Assembly (NCBI GenBank): GCA_017427485.1
Contig: JAFRSR010000411.1
Coordinates: 1-42,090, forward strand
DNA: 42,090 bases
From: Kiritimatiellia bacterium
GTDB lineage: Bacteria > Verrucomicrobiota > Kiritimatiellia > RFP12 > UBA1067
Direction: 5' to 3'
This document shows, piece by piece, positions 16,877 through 24,552 of this stretch; position 1 is the first letter of the stretch; every line of letters begins with the position of its first letter. The position numbers and the translations under genes are program-made. The notes beneath the pieces are model-generated. The model worked only from the letters and a program-made list of their open reading frames with translations, was not told the DNA's origin and ran no database searches.

Positions 16877-16882
16877 ATTCTA
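16877..16882 (-). promoter_or_regulatory. Extended -10 of the GH43 gene, 7 nt before ATG
   Basis: On the minus strand the sequence reads TATGG-TAGAAT, then AGGCGGC, then ATG. TGG before the hexamer is an extended -10. The 7-nt gap places transcription start at or next to the A of ATG, so either the mRNA is leaderless or AGGCGG acts as a ribosome site from a more distant start. Confidence 0.5.
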
Positions 16883-16937
16883 CCATATTTTCCGGCGGAC
16901 TGCGTGCTCGGCCTGCCTGGTCTGGCATCGGGCGGGA

Positions 16938-16966
16938 TTGCCTCAACGCGCGGGGTGTGGTATACT
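16938..16966 (+). promoter_or_regulatory. Promoter of the CE15-like gene, leaderless layout
   Basis: TTGCCT at 16938-16943, 17-bp spacer, TGG-TATACT with the hexamer at 16961-16966, then AGCGGC and the ATG at 16973. Only 6 nt separate the -10 from the start codon and no ribosome site fits between them. Confidence 0.65.
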
Positions 16967-16972
16967 AGCGGC

Positions 16973-18070
16973 ATGGAAAAACGAGTCTTGACGGTTCTCT
17001 GCGTGTTGGCCGGTGCCTCCGCGCTTGTTGCAGATTGCGTTCCGGCGTGCCCGCGCACGCCCGAACAGCAGGCGAAAGTCGCCGCCTGGGAGGGCGGCGG
17101 CCGCGCCGAAATCCTGAAGTGGTTCGGCGAACACCAGTTCGGCGTGACCCCGATCGGGCGTCCGGCGGACGAGGTGATCGGCGAGCGTTCGGTGACGTTC
17201 GCGAACGGGACGATCACGATCGACATCCACGTGACGCTGCCGAAGGGCGCGTCGAAGGAGCATCCGGCGCCGGTGTTCATCTACGGCGACCACTGCGGCG
17301 CGAAGGAGCGCACGCCGCCGTTCTCGAAGTATGACTACGACGGCATCCCCACGAACACGATCACGTCGCGCGGCTACGCGTACGTCCACTGGAACTTCAA
17401 CGACGTGTGCCCCAACGCGGCGCGCTACACGCGGAACCTCGACGACTGGGCGTACGGCATCGTCGCCTACCTCGAGACGGGCGACAAGGCGTCGCGCGCC
17501 GTCACGCGCACGCCCACGAGCTGGGGCACGATCGGCGCGTGGGCCTGGGGCTTCAGCCGCGTGATGGACTGGATCGAGACGCGTCCGGAGCTCGACGCGA
17601 AGCGCGTCGCCGTGCTCGGGCACTCGCGCGGCGGCAAGACCGCGCTCTGGGCCGCGGCGCAGGACACCCGCTTCGCGATGGGCATCTCCAACAACTCCGG
17701 CTGCGGCGGCGCGAAGCTCAACAGCTACGACTGCCCGAAGAGCGAGCACATCCACCAGATCCTGTACAACTTCCCGAACTGGTTCTGCCGGAACTACCGC
17801 GCGTGGATCGGACGCGACCAGCAGATCACGCACGACTCCGACGACCTCCTGCGCCTCATCGCGCCGCGCCTCTGCTACGTGGCGAGCGCCACCGAGGACC
17901 CGTGGGCCGGCCCGCCCGCCGAGAAGGAGTCCTGGACGCGCGCGCACGACCTCTGGGAGGCGTACGGCTGCCCCGAGCGCATGGGCTACCACATCCGCGA
18001 GGGCAAGCACAAACTGACGGAATTCGACTGGAACAAGTACATGGACTTCGCGGACAAGTACATGCGGTAG
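16973..18070 (+). CDS. CE15-like glucuronoyl esterase, secreted
   Basis: 365 aa with a signal peptide (M-E-K-R, then V-L-T-V-L-C-V-L-A-G-A-S-A-L). An alpha/beta hydrolase of the carbohydrate esterase 15 type: W-G-T-I-G-A-W-A-W-G-F-S-R-V-M-D-W before the nucleophile elbow G216-H217-S218-R-G-G-K, then I-S-N-N-S-G-C-G-G-A, W-F-C-R-N-Y, L-I-A-P-R-L-C-Y-V-A-S-A-T-E-D-P-W-A, and the catalytic His in G-K-H346-K-L-T-E-F-D-W. CE15 enzymes split esters between lignin alcohols and the 4-O-methyl-glucuronic acid of xylan. The neighbouring GH43 and GH127 genes fit work on arabinoglucuronoxylan or pectin side chains. Expressed from a divergent, possibly leaderless promoter shared in one 103-bp gap with GH43. 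Confidence 0.88.
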   Translation: MEKRVLTVLCVLAGASALVADCVPACPRTPEQQAKVAAWEGGGRAEILKWFGEHQFGVTPIGRPADEVIGERSVTFANGTITIDIHVTLPKGASKEHPAPVFIYGDHCGAKERTPPFSKYDYDGIPTNTITSRGYAYVHWNFNDVCPNAARYTRNLDDWAYGIVAYLETGDKASRAVTRTPTSWGTIGAWAWGFSRVMDWIETRPELDAKRVAVLGHSRGGKTALWAAAQDTRFAMGISNNSGCGGAKLNSYDCPKSEHIHQILYNFPNWFCRNYRAWIGRDQQITHDSDDLLRLIAPRLCYVASATEDPWAGPPAEKESWTRAHDLWEAYGCPERMGYHIREGKHKLTEFDWNKYMDFADKYMR

Positions 18071-18073
18071 AAA

Positions 18074-18129
18074 ATGACGAATGAAAAATGACGAATGACG
18101 AATGAAAAATGAAGAATGAAAAATGAAAA
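18074..18129. repeat. Heptamer array ATGACGA/ATGAAAA after a stop codon
   Basis: Eight contiguous 7-bp units made of ATGACGA, ATGAAAA and one ATGAAGA, beginning 3 nt after the esterase's TAG. It fills most of the gap to the GH127 gene, whose GGAGG ribosome site follows at once. The same unit recurs at 22339-22373. Confidence 0.93.
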
Positions 18130-18147
18130 CTGCTGGAGGAAAATGAA

Positions 18148-20049
18148 ATGAAGAAGATCGTGATGATGGGCGCGGTTGCGGGCGTGATCGCGGCGGATGC
18201 CACGATGACCGTGCTGCCGTACGGCGACGTGCGGCTGAAAGGCCCGATGGGCGCGCGCATGAACCAGATGATCGAACACCACCTCAAGGCGACGGACGTG
18301 GACTACATCACGGCGCCGTTCCTGGAGAAGACGGAGCGCGGTCGCCGCTGGCAGACCGAGTTCTGGGGCAAGTTCATGCACGCGGCGATGCCGTTCTGGA
18401 CGTACACCCAGGATCCCGATCTGCGCAAGCACATCGATTTCGGCTTCGAGCGCATCTGCGCCTCGCAGGAGCCGAGCGGCTACATCGGCAACTATCCCGA
18501 CGAGCTGCGCTGCGGCGAGGGCTGGGACGTGTGGGGCATGAAGTACACGATGATGGGCCTCATGCACTACTACGACGGGCTCGACCCCAAAGACCCCAGA
18601 TCCCAGAAGGCCCTCACGGCGGCGCGGCGCGTGTGCGACTACGTGATCGACCAGCTCGGCCCGAAGGGCAAGCGCGGCTACCACCTGTGGGAGTCCGGCA
18701 ACTGGTGCGGCTTCGCGAGCTCCTCCATCCTCGAGCCCGTCGTGTGGCTCTACAACCGCACGAAGGACCAGAAGTACCTCGACTTCGCCACGTACCTCGT
18801 GAAGGACATGACGGAGGTGGAGGCCGGACCGCGTCTCCTGGACCTCGCCCTCAAGGATATCTCGGTCGCCGACCGCAACGGCTACGGCAACAAGGCCGAG
18901 ACGCACGGCGGCTACGTGATGAAGCACAACCGCTGGAAGGCGTACGAGATGATGAGCTGCTACCAGGGCCTCATCGAGTACTACGAGGTCACGGGGCGGA
19001 AGGACTTGCTCGAGGCGGCGGTGAAGACGTGCGACCAGATCATCCGCGACGAGATCAACATCGCCGGCGGCAGCGCGTCGTCCGAGGCATGGTTCCACGG
19101 CGCGCAGAAGCAGCATCTGCCCTATCTCCACCTCCAGGAGACGTGCGTGGTGACCACCTGGATGCGCTTCGCGGAGAAGCTCCTGCTGGTGACGGAGAAC
19201 CCGAAGTACGCAGATGAGCTGGAGAAGGCGTTCTACAACATCTACCTCGCCTCCCTCAACCGCAACGCCGACGAGTTCGCCGCCTACACGCCCCTCAACG
19301 GCTACCGCTCGCGCGGACACCACCACTGCGCCATGCACACCAACTGCTGCAACGCCAACGGCCCGCGCGGCTTCCTCGCGTTCCTGCGCGCGCTGTTCCA
19401 GACGGACGGCGAGGCGGCGATCTTCAACTTCTACGCCTCCTCCAGCGAGTCCGTGTACCTGCCCAAGCTGAAGGAGAAAGTTGCGTTCGACATTTACACG
19501 ATCTACCCGTCCGAGGGGAACGTGCGCATCGTCAACCACACGGTGAAGCAGATGCCGTTCACGGTGAAGTTCCGCATTCCCGCGTGGAGCCAGAAGACCG
19601 TGCTGAAGGTGAACGGCAAGACGGTGGACGGCGTCAAGGCCGGCTCCTACTACGCGCTCACGCGCACGTGGACGATCGGCGACGTGGTTGAGATCTTCTT
19701 CGACATGACGGTGCGCGCGCACGTGATGAACAACCACGTGGCGTTCACGCGCGGCCCGATCGCGCTCGCCCGCGACACGCGCTTCAACGACGGCGACATC
19801 AACGAGGTGTTCCGCCGCCGGTCGCTCAAGGACGGGCAGGCGGTGGACTTCGCGTCCGTCCGCGCGCCGTCCGAGGATATCTGGATGGCCTACTCGGCGT
19901 CGCTGCCGATCGGCTCCCACACGGAGCACCCAGACGGGCGCCGTCCGCAGACCGTGTTCTTCTGCGACTACGCCTCCGCCGGCAACCTCTGGCAGCCGTC
20001 GAACGCGTACCGCGTGTGGTTCCCGATGGAGCTGGGCCCTGCGGACTAA
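18148..20049 (+). CDS. GH127 family protein (beta-L-arabinofuranosidase-like)
   Basis: 633 aa; GGAGG lies upstream of the ATG. The N-terminus (M-K-K-I-V-M-M-G-A-V-A-G-V-I-A-A-D-A) is a weak signal peptide. The body is an (alpha/alpha)6-barrel of the GH127 (DUF1680) type with a C-terminal beta-sandwich. In the Bifidobacterium enzyme HypBA1 the active site holds a zinc bound by one Glu and three Cys, one Cys being the nucleophile; the equivalents are visible as L-Q-E331-T-C333 and N-C400-C401-N-A-N-G-P-R. G-G-Y-V-M-K-H and E-P-S-G-Y-I-G-N also fit. The family removes beta-linked L-arabinofuranose. The CC-N-A-N variant differs from the common CC-P-P-N, so a related family such as GH146 is possible. 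Follows the CE15-like gene, separated by a heptamer array. Confidence 0.87.
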   Translation: MKKIVMMGAVAGVIAADATMTVLPYGDVRLKGPMGARMNQMIEHHLKATDVDYITAPFLEKTERGRRWQTEFWGKFMHAAMPFWTYTQDPDLRKHIDFGFERICASQEPSGYIGNYPDELRCGEGWDVWGMKYTMMGLMHYYDGLDPKDPRSQKALTAARRVCDYVIDQLGPKGKRGYHLWESGNWCGFASSSILEPVVWLYNRTKDQKYLDFATYLVKDMTEVEAGPRLLDLALKDISVADRNGYGNKAETHGGYVMKHNRWKAYEMMSCYQGLIEYYEVTGRKDLLEAAVKTCDQIIRDEINIAGGSASSEAWFHGAQKQHLPYLHLQETCVVTTWMRFAEKLLLVTENPKYADELEKAFYNIYLASLNRNADEFAAYTPLNGYRSRGHHHCAMHTNCCNANGPRGFLAFLRALFQTDGEAAIFNFYASSSESVYLPKLKEKVAFDIYTIYPSEGNVRIVNHTVKQMPFTVKFRIPAWSQKTVLKVNGKTVDGVKAGSYYALTRTWTIGDVVEIFFDMTVRAHVMNNHVAFTRGPIALARDTRFNDGDINEVFRRRSLKDGQAVDFASVRAPSEDIWMAYSASLPIGSHTEHPDGRRPQTVFFCDYASAGNLWQPSNAYRVWFPMELGPAD

Positions 20050-20069
20050 GCGTGAAGGGGATGCTGCCC

Positions 20070-20945
20070 ATGGAAAAGAAGAAGTGGTACGTGCGCAACA
20101 CGGCGGGCAAGGTCTTCGGCCCGATCGACTTCGACGCGCTGAAATCCTGGGTGAAGGACGGACGCGTGGAGCCGCTCGCCGGCGTGTCGTCCGATTTGAA
20201 GCACTGGGTTCTCGCGCCCCTGAAGCCCGAACTGGAGATGAACTGGATCGTGGAGAACAATCCCGGCCAGTTCTACGGCCCCACGCACCGGTCGGTCGTG
20301 GACGACCTCGTGAAGACCGGCACGCTTTCGCCCGCCGCCCGTTTCTACGTCGACGACCGGGGCGCCGCGCTCGAGCGCATCCGCGCGCTCGAGGGCGAAA
20401 TCGCCGCCCGGGACTCGGAACGCGTGCAGAAGGAAACCTCGCTTGCGGAGGCGCAGAAGCTCTCCGCGAAGAAGGATCTCCAGCTCGCGGCCGCGCAGAA
20501 GGCCATCCGCGAGCGCGACGACCGCATCTCCGAGGCGAAGTCCCAGCTCGTGCTGAAGGACTCGCAGATCGCCGAGCTCACGAAGAACGTCCAGTTGCGC
20601 GACGGCCAGCTCCAGCAGGCCGCCGCGGAGATCGCGCGCCGCGACGTCGAGCGCCAGGCGCTGGACGCTGAGATCGCGCGCCGCGACGCTGAGATCGCCG
20701 TGCTGAAGGAGCAGCTGGCCAAGCGCGACGAGGTGCACGAACGCGAATGGAAGACGGAGGTCGTCGTGCCGGAGGTCGTGGTGGACGAACTGCCGCCGCC
20801 CGTCGCACGTCAGGCTTTCGCCGCGCCAGCGTTCGCCGGCGGCGCATCGCCGTCCGCGCTGGCCGACCTTGAGCGTCGCGCGCAGGAAGAGCTCGCGCGC
20901 ATGGGCGCGGCCGGCGCCAAGAAGTTCTTCAGGATGAAGAAGTGA
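20070..20945 (+). CDS. GYF_2 domain / coiled-coil protein 1
   Basis: 291 aa. GAAGGGG 9 nt before the ATG at 20070 decides the start over the ATG at 20061. No signal peptide. Residues 1-50 form a GYF_2-like domain (K-W-Y-V-R-N, G-K-V-F-G-P-I-D-F-D-A-L-K-S-W-V-K-D-G-R-V) and residues 55-105 a second one (N-W-I-V-E-N, G-Q-F-Y-G-P, V-D-D-L-V-K-T-G). Residues about 110-230 are a coiled coil with irregular repeats (A-E-I-A-R-R-D, three close copies). The C-terminus is basic, K-K-F-F-R-M-K-K. GYF_2 domains are small peptide-binding folds common in bacterial membrane or scaffold proteins. It has the same build as the next gene, 17 bp away, so the two are probably partners. Function unknown. Confidence 0.82.
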   Translation: MEKKKWYVRNTAGKVFGPIDFDALKSWVKDGRVEPLAGVSSDLKHWVLAPLKPELEMNWIVENNPGQFYGPTHRSVVDDLVKTGTLSPAARFYVDDRGAALERIRALEGEIAARDSERVQKETSLAEAQKLSAKKDLQLAAAQKAIRERDDRISEAKSQLVLKDSQIAELTKNVQLRDGQLQQAAAEIARRDVERQALDAEIARRDAEIAVLKEQLAKRDEVHEREWKTEVVVPEVVVDELPPPVARQAFAAPAFAGGASPSALADLERRAQEELARMGAAGAKKFFRMKK

Positions 20946-20962
20946 GATAACCGGAGGCGCCG

Positions 20963-22342
20963 ATGAGCAACCAGTGGTACCTGCGTACGCAAGACGAGAC
21001 ATTCGGTCCCGAGAGCAAAAGCCGCCTGCTGGAATGGGCCCGTTTGGGACGCATTCAGCCGGGGCAGGAAATCTCCTCGGACGGCAAGACGTGGACGCCC
21101 GCCACGGAGGTGCCGTTCCTCGACATGCGCTGGTCGATCGACATCGGCGACGGACGCCCCCGCGGTCCGTTCAACAAAGCGGCCGCCCAGGCCCTGCTCT
21201 CAAGCGGCCGCCTCCCGCCGGGTTCGCGCCTCGTCGAGGTGCGCCCGCCATTTGCCTCTCCTGCCACGCCGCCACAGGGGGAGGAACGCGCGAGTCGCGA
21301 CCGAAGCGGCGAGACGCCGCTTCCCCCAGGTGGAGGGACGCGCTCCGGCGCGTCCGGAAACGCCGCGACGCCCGACGAAACACCTGCGCTCCGCCAGGAG
21401 ATCGAGCGACTGAAGGAGTCGCTGAAGGAGTCTGAATCGCGCGTACGCGCGGCACGCCGGGAGGCGAAGGACGCCGCCGAAGCGGCACGGGCCGCCGAGG
21501 CGAGGATGTCCACCGTCATGGCCCAGAACGCCACGATCGAATCCGAAAAGGCCAAGGCGCTGAAAGACCTCGACGAGCTGGCCGCCGCGAAGGCCGCGCG
21601 CGAGAGCGAAATGGCGGAGGAGCGCGCCGAGGCGCAGAAGGCGCTTGCGGCGTCGAAGGCCAACGAGTCGAAGTACGAGGGGCGCATCCAGGAACTCTCC
21701 GACGAGCTCAAGCGCCTGCCGGCCAACGCGCGCCTTGCGGCGGACGCCCAGGCGGCGGTCTACGCGCTGATGAAGGACGAGGCGGACGACATCGCCGCCG
21801 GCATCGAGGAAGAGACGCGCGAACTCGACGAACTCCGTACGATCCACCAGGCCCGTCGCGAGCGCTTGATCGCCCGCCGTCAGGAGATCCTCAAGCGCAT
21901 CGGCACCGACGCCGAGGACATGACGCGCCGAGCCCTGCTGGCGCATCCCGAGGATCCCCGCACCGCGCACATGCGCCAGGAACTGGAGGCGTTGCGTCTC
22001 CTCCAGGAGAAGGCCGCCACGGAAAGCGACCGCAAGGTGCGCGACCTCTCCGCCAAGCTGCGCGAGCGCGACGCCGAGGTGAAGCGGCTCCAGCAGCAGG
22101 CGGCCGACACCACCGTTCTCTACCGCCAGCTGCAGGAAATGCGCGAACGTCTCCAGCGGCGTGAGAAGGAGCTGATGGAGGAGCGCCAGAAGGCCGAGGC
22201 GGAACGCCAGCAGCACGCCGCCGCGCAACAGTCGCTCATGGCACGCCTCTCGGCTCTCGAGATGGGGCTCCCGGGCGCCACGAACCAGTCGCGCGAGGCA
22301 CGTAGCGTGCGACTCGCGCCGTGGATGGGGTTGAAGAAATGA
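20963..22342 (+). CDS. GYF_2 domain / coiled-coil protein 2
   Basis: 459 aa; GGAGG precedes the ATG. Two GYF_2-like units (residues 1-48 with Q-W-Y-L-R-T and F-G-P-E-S-K-S-R-L-L-E-W-A; 52-95 with R-W-S-I-D-I and R-G-P-F-N-K-A-A-A-Q-A-L-L). A Pro/Gly/Arg-rich linker at about 95-140 is written by two perfect hairpins (see 21303-21355). The rest, about 140-440, is a long coiled coil of Glu/Arg/Ala/Lys, ending with M-G-L-K-K. Cytoplasmic by appearance. A paralogue of the preceding gene in architecture rather than close sequence. The stop codon overlaps a heptamer array. Function unknown. Confidence 0.82.
   Translation: MSNQWYLRTQDETFGPESKSRLLEWARLGRIQPGQEISSDGKTWTPATEVPFLDMRWSIDIGDGRPRGPFNKAAAQALLSSGRLPPGSRLVEVRPPFASPATPPQGEERASRDRSGETPLPPGGGTRSGASGNAATPDETPALRQEIERLKESLKESESRVRAARREAKDAAEAARAAEARMSTVMAQNATIESEKAKALKDLDELAAAKAARESEMAEERAEAQKALAASKANESKYEGRIQELSDELKRLPANARLAADAQAAVYALMKDEADDIAAGIEEETRELDELRTIHQARRERLIARRQEILKRIGTDAEDMTRRALLAHPEDPRTAHMRQELEALRLLQEKAATESDRKVRDLSAKLRERDAEVKRLQQQAADTTVLYRQLQEMRERLQRREKELMEERQKAEAERQQHAAAQQSLMARLSALEMGLPGATNQSREARSVRLAPWMGLKK
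21303..21355. repeat. Two in-frame hairpins in GYF protein 2
   Basis: GAAGCGGCG and its perfect complement are separated by 3 nt (21303-21323); GGACGCGC and its perfect complement by 4 nt (21336-21355). Both are inside coding sequence, in the linker between the GYF units and the coiled coil. The second hairpin belongs to the same family as those at 27160 and 40991. Confidence 0.85.
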
Positions 22343-22373
22343 CGAATGACAAATGACGAATGACGAATGAACA
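22339..22373. repeat. Heptamer array ATGACGA overlapping a stop codon
   Basis: Five 7-bp units (ATGACGA, ATGACAA, ATGACGA, ATGACGA, ATGAACA). The first unit contains the TGA of GYF protein 2. Same unit as at 18074-18129, more than 4 kb away. Confidence 0.93.
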
Positions 22374-22390
22374 TTACGGGGAATGTGCAG

Positions 22391-22807
22391 ATGAACGAAT
22401 ATGAGTTGGCGGGGATTGAGATCATTGCACGGGGGGTGTGCGTGCAGGATGGGAAAATTCTGCTGTGCAAGGCGAAGGGCGGGGCGACCACCTACTTGCC
22501 AGGCGGGCATATAGAATTCGGCGAGACGGGGCGTCAGGCGCTTGTGCGCGAGGTGAAGGAGGAGATGGGCGTGGACGCCGAGACGGGCGCGTTCCTCGGC
22601 GTGGTGGAGAACGCCTTCCAGCAACACGGCAAACCGCACGCGGAGGTGAATCTCGTCTATGAACTGAAGGTTCCGTCGGCGACGCCCGCGCGGGCGCGCG
22701 AGGACTGGATTGAGTTCGAGTGGCGCGACCTCGCGCATCTCGACGACCTTTTACCGGCGGCGTTTCGTCGGCTGTCAACAGACTGCACTACGCCATTTGC
22801 GCCTTGA
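22391..22807 (+). CDS. Nudix hydrolase
   Basis: 138 aa. I prefer the ATG at 22391, with GGGGAA upstream, over the ATG at 22367, which is part of the heptamer array. The Nudix box is intact: G-G-H-I-E-F-G-E-T-G-R-Q-A-L-V-R-E-V-K-E-E-M (G-x5-E-x7-R-E-x2-E-E-x-G pattern), where the R-E-V-K-E-E glutamates bind the metal. Nudix enzymes hydrolyse nucleoside diphosphates linked to another group; the substrate cannot be read from sequence. Four nt separate it from the glycosyltransferase, so the two are co-expressed; a nucleotide-sugar related substrate would be a guess. Confidence 0.92.
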   Translation: MNEYELAGIEIIARGVCVQDGKILLCKAKGGATTYLPGGHIEFGETGRQALVREVKEEMGVDAETGAFLGVVENAFQQHGKPHAEVNLVYELKVPSATPARAREDWIEFEWRDLAHLDDLLPAAFRRLSTDCTTPFAP

Positions 22808-22811
22808 ATCC

Positions 22812-23522
22812 ATGAAAACGCTTTCGCTCGTCATTCCCGTCTACAATGCGCCTGACCTTGCGCGATCGGCCGTGGCGGCGGTGCCCGAACTGGCGCGGAC
22901 GGCGGACGCGTGCGGGTTCGCGCTCGTGGAGGCGATTTTCGTGGATGACGGGTCGGCGTCGCCGCTTGATCTTTCCGCTTCGGGCGCAACAAGTTGCGCC
23001 CCTCCCACGGTGCCGATCAGGGTGTTGCGGCAGCCGGTCAACGGCGGGAAGGGCGCGGCCGTGCGGCGCGGGGCGCTGGAGGCGAAGGGCGACTGGGTGC
23101 TGATGAGCGACGTGGACAGGAGCGCGCCGTTTGCCGAGTTCGCGCGCTTGGCCGAACACGCGGACGCCTGGATGGTATGCGGTTCCCGCCACGGACGCCC
23201 CGGCATGCCGTTCCGGCGGCGTCTGCTCTCGCGGCTCTTCCATTTCTGCGTGTGGTGCGCGGGCGTGCGCGGCGTCTACGACACGCAATGCGGGTTCAAG
23301 CTGTTCCGGATGGACGTGATGCGCGCCGTCTTCGAACGTCAGCGGATCATGCGTTTCGCGTTCGACGTGGAGCTGATCCGCCGCGTTGTCTCGGCGGGCG
23401 GAAAGGTGGCCGAGGTGCCGGTCGAGTGGAAGGGCGGTTCCCGTAGCTCCCTGCGCGTCCTCCGCGACGCCCCCCGCATGCTCTGGGACCTCCTCCGCAT
23501 CGCTTTCCGCCGCAAGCGGTAA
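22812..23522 (+). CDS. Family 2 glycosyltransferase, Alg5/DPM1-like
   Basis: 236 aa from the ATG at 22812, just behind the Nudix stop. GT-A fold signs: S-L-V-I-P-V-Y-N at the start, I-F-V-D-D-G-S, V-N-G-G-K-G-A-A-V-R-R-G, the D-x-D equivalent M-S-D-V-D, and the Alg5-type blocks V-Y-D-T-Q-C-G-F-K-L-F and F-D-V-E-L-I-R-R-V. These enzymes move a sugar from a nucleotide donor to a polyprenyl phosphate at the cytoplasmic face. No clear membrane segment follows the catalytic domain. A perfect 9-bp hairpin (22982-23001) is translated as a short A-S-G-A-T-S-C-A-P loop between two core strands. Confidence 0.9.
   Translation: MKTLSLVIPVYNAPDLARSAVAAVPELARTADACGFALVEAIFVDDGSASPLDLSASGATSCAPPTVPIRVLRQPVNGGKGAAVRRGALEAKGDWVLMSDVDRSAPFAEFARLAEHADAWMVCGSRHGRPGMPFRRRLLSRLFHFCVWCAGVRGVYDTQCGFKLFRMDVMRAVFERQRIMRFAFDVELIRRVVSAGGKVAEVPVEWKGGSRSSLRVLRDAPRMLWDLLRIAFRRKR
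22982..23001. repeat. In-frame hairpin in the glycosyltransferase
   Basis: GGGCGCAAC, a 2-nt loop, then its perfect complement GTTGCGCCC. It falls between the V-D-D-G-S strand and the V-P-I-R-V-L strand, a place where the family allows loop length to vary. Followed by CCTCCC, as in other members of this GC-rich hairpin family here. Confidence 0.8.
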
Positions 23523-23530
23523 AAATGTGG

Positions 23531-23536
23531 TATAAT
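23531..23536 (+). promoter_or_regulatory. Extended -10 of the 100-aa tag protein
   Basis: TGTGG-TATAAT. Eight nt downstream is an ATG at 23545 opening a 6-codon ORF whose TGA overlaps the real ATG at 23562. The -35 region lies in the end of the glycosyltransferase gene and is weak. Confidence 0.6.
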
Positions 23537-23561
23537 GTTTGCCGATGAAAGGAAGCGTGCA

Positions 23562-23864
23562 ATGAGACAGTTCAAGCATGTGGCGATAATGGGGGCCGTC
23601 GGGATGATGGGCCTCGTGATGTGGACTGTGCAGGGCGCGGAGCCGTATCCGAACCCGCACAGGGTCGTGCGCTATCTCGACGCCGAGGCGGACACGACCG
23701 TGAACGGCGTGGTGAACAACGGCACCATCTACAAGCGCGGCAAGGGCACCGCGACTCTTTCCGCCCCCGCGCTCAACGGCGGCGGCTCGCTCGTCGTCTC
23801 CGAGGGCGGCGTGGCGCTCGACCTCGACGCCGCCCCGCGCGGCACCGTGATCCTGTTCCGGTGA
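23562..23864 (+). CDS. Small exported beta-strand-repeat protein, G-T-V-I-L-F-R end
   Basis: 100 aa; the ATG at 23562 has AAAGGAAG 6 nt upstream. Residues 1-27 are a signal peptide (M-R-Q-F-K-H, then a Met/Gly/Val-rich core, V-Q-G-A). The mature part contains a single autotransporter-associated beta-strand repeat: N-N-G-T-I-Y-K-R-G-K-G-T-A-T-L-S, then G-G-S-L-V-V-S-E-G-G-V-A-L. It ends A-P-R-G-T-V-I-L-F-R. It is a minimal version of the large proteins at 32959 and 35174: signal, one repeat, tag. It may be a remnant of a larger gene or a genuine small surface protein. Confidence 0.8.
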   Translation: MRQFKHVAIMGAVGMMGLVMWTVQGAEPYPNPHRVVRYLDAEADTTVNGVVNNGTIYKRGKGTATLSAPALNGGGSLVVSEGGVALDLDAAPRGTVILFR

Positions 23865-23901
23865 TTAGCCCTCCTCCATTGTATAAAGAAAGTGAATTGC
23901 C

Positions 23902-24552
23902 ATGCCATTAAAAGGACAGCCGTTCAGACGCGAAGACTACGTCTATGTGAACACGCAGTTCTCGGAGCTGTTGAAGGATGCCGTACGCTTCTTTCATGGT
24001 ACCCACGTTCTACCCCTACCGCCGGAGGAGCCTTTCATGGGTGCAGGCGTGTACGCCATTTACTGCATCGCCAAAAAGGGACTATATAAAACTTATGGCG
24101 AGAAAATAAACCGAACCTCGTACGACGTGCCTATCTATGTTGGCAAGGCCGTTCCTGCGGGATGGCGCCAAAATCGTGTGGTCGATGAAATAGCAGGGAA
24201 CGTACTGTACAATCGGTTGCGGCAGCATGCGGAAAGTATTAGAAACGCCAGGGGATTGTCGCTTAGCGATTTCGTATGTCGCTTCGCCATTTTGGAAGGT
24301 GAAACCGCAAATATGATAGCGGCCTTGGAAGCGGCGATTATTGCTGAACACACGCCACTGTGGAATAGTGTTATCGACGGCTTCGGAAATCACGATCCAG
24401 GCAAGAAGCGTGTCACGGGAAAAAGACCGCAATGGGATTGTCTCCACCCTGGTCGCCCATGGGCCATGCGCATGACGGGCGAGGAGTTCCCGTTGGCGGA
24501 ATTGCGTAGGCGGGTTACAGATTATCTCATGGGGGTACAATGCAGACGTTAG
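23902..24552 (+). CDS. Eco29kI-like GIY-YIG restriction endonuclease
   Basis: 216 aa. Order of GIY-YIG residues as in the Eco29kI family: G-V-Y51-A-I-Y, V-P-I-Y79-V-G-K, N-R105-L-R-Q-H109 (R-x3-H), L-E143-A-A-I-I-A-E-H and W-N155. The E-to-N spacing of 12 agrees with Eco29kI as I remember it. Eco29kI cuts CCGCGG; the same site is likely here but cannot be proved from sequence. It overlaps the methyltransferase gene by 13 nt, so translation is coupled. TATAAA at 23882-23887 could be its -10; the ribosome site is weak. Base composition is clearly less GC-rich than in the neighbours, a sign of transfer. No controller protein gene was seen. Confidence 0.9.
   Translation: MPLKGQPFRREDYVYVNTQFSELLKDAVRFFHGTHVLPLPPEEPFMGAGVYAIYCIAKKGLYKTYGEKINRTSYDVPIYVGKAVPAGWRQNRVVDEIAGNVLYNRLRQHAESIRNARGLSLSDFVCRFAILEGETANMIAALEAAIIAEHTPLWNSVIDGFGNHDPGKKRVTGKRPQWDCLHPGRPWAMRMTGEEFPLAELRRRVTDYLMGVQCRR

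Noticed and set aside
16870..17280. N-terminal extension of the GH43 gene on the minus strand
   Set aside because: It would overlap the signal peptide and promoter of the divergent esterase gene; the M-K-N-K-I signal peptide at 16869 is the natural start.
18074..18129. Heptamer arrays as a CRISPR array
   Set aside because: Units are contiguous 7-mers without spacers, and no cas gene is present.
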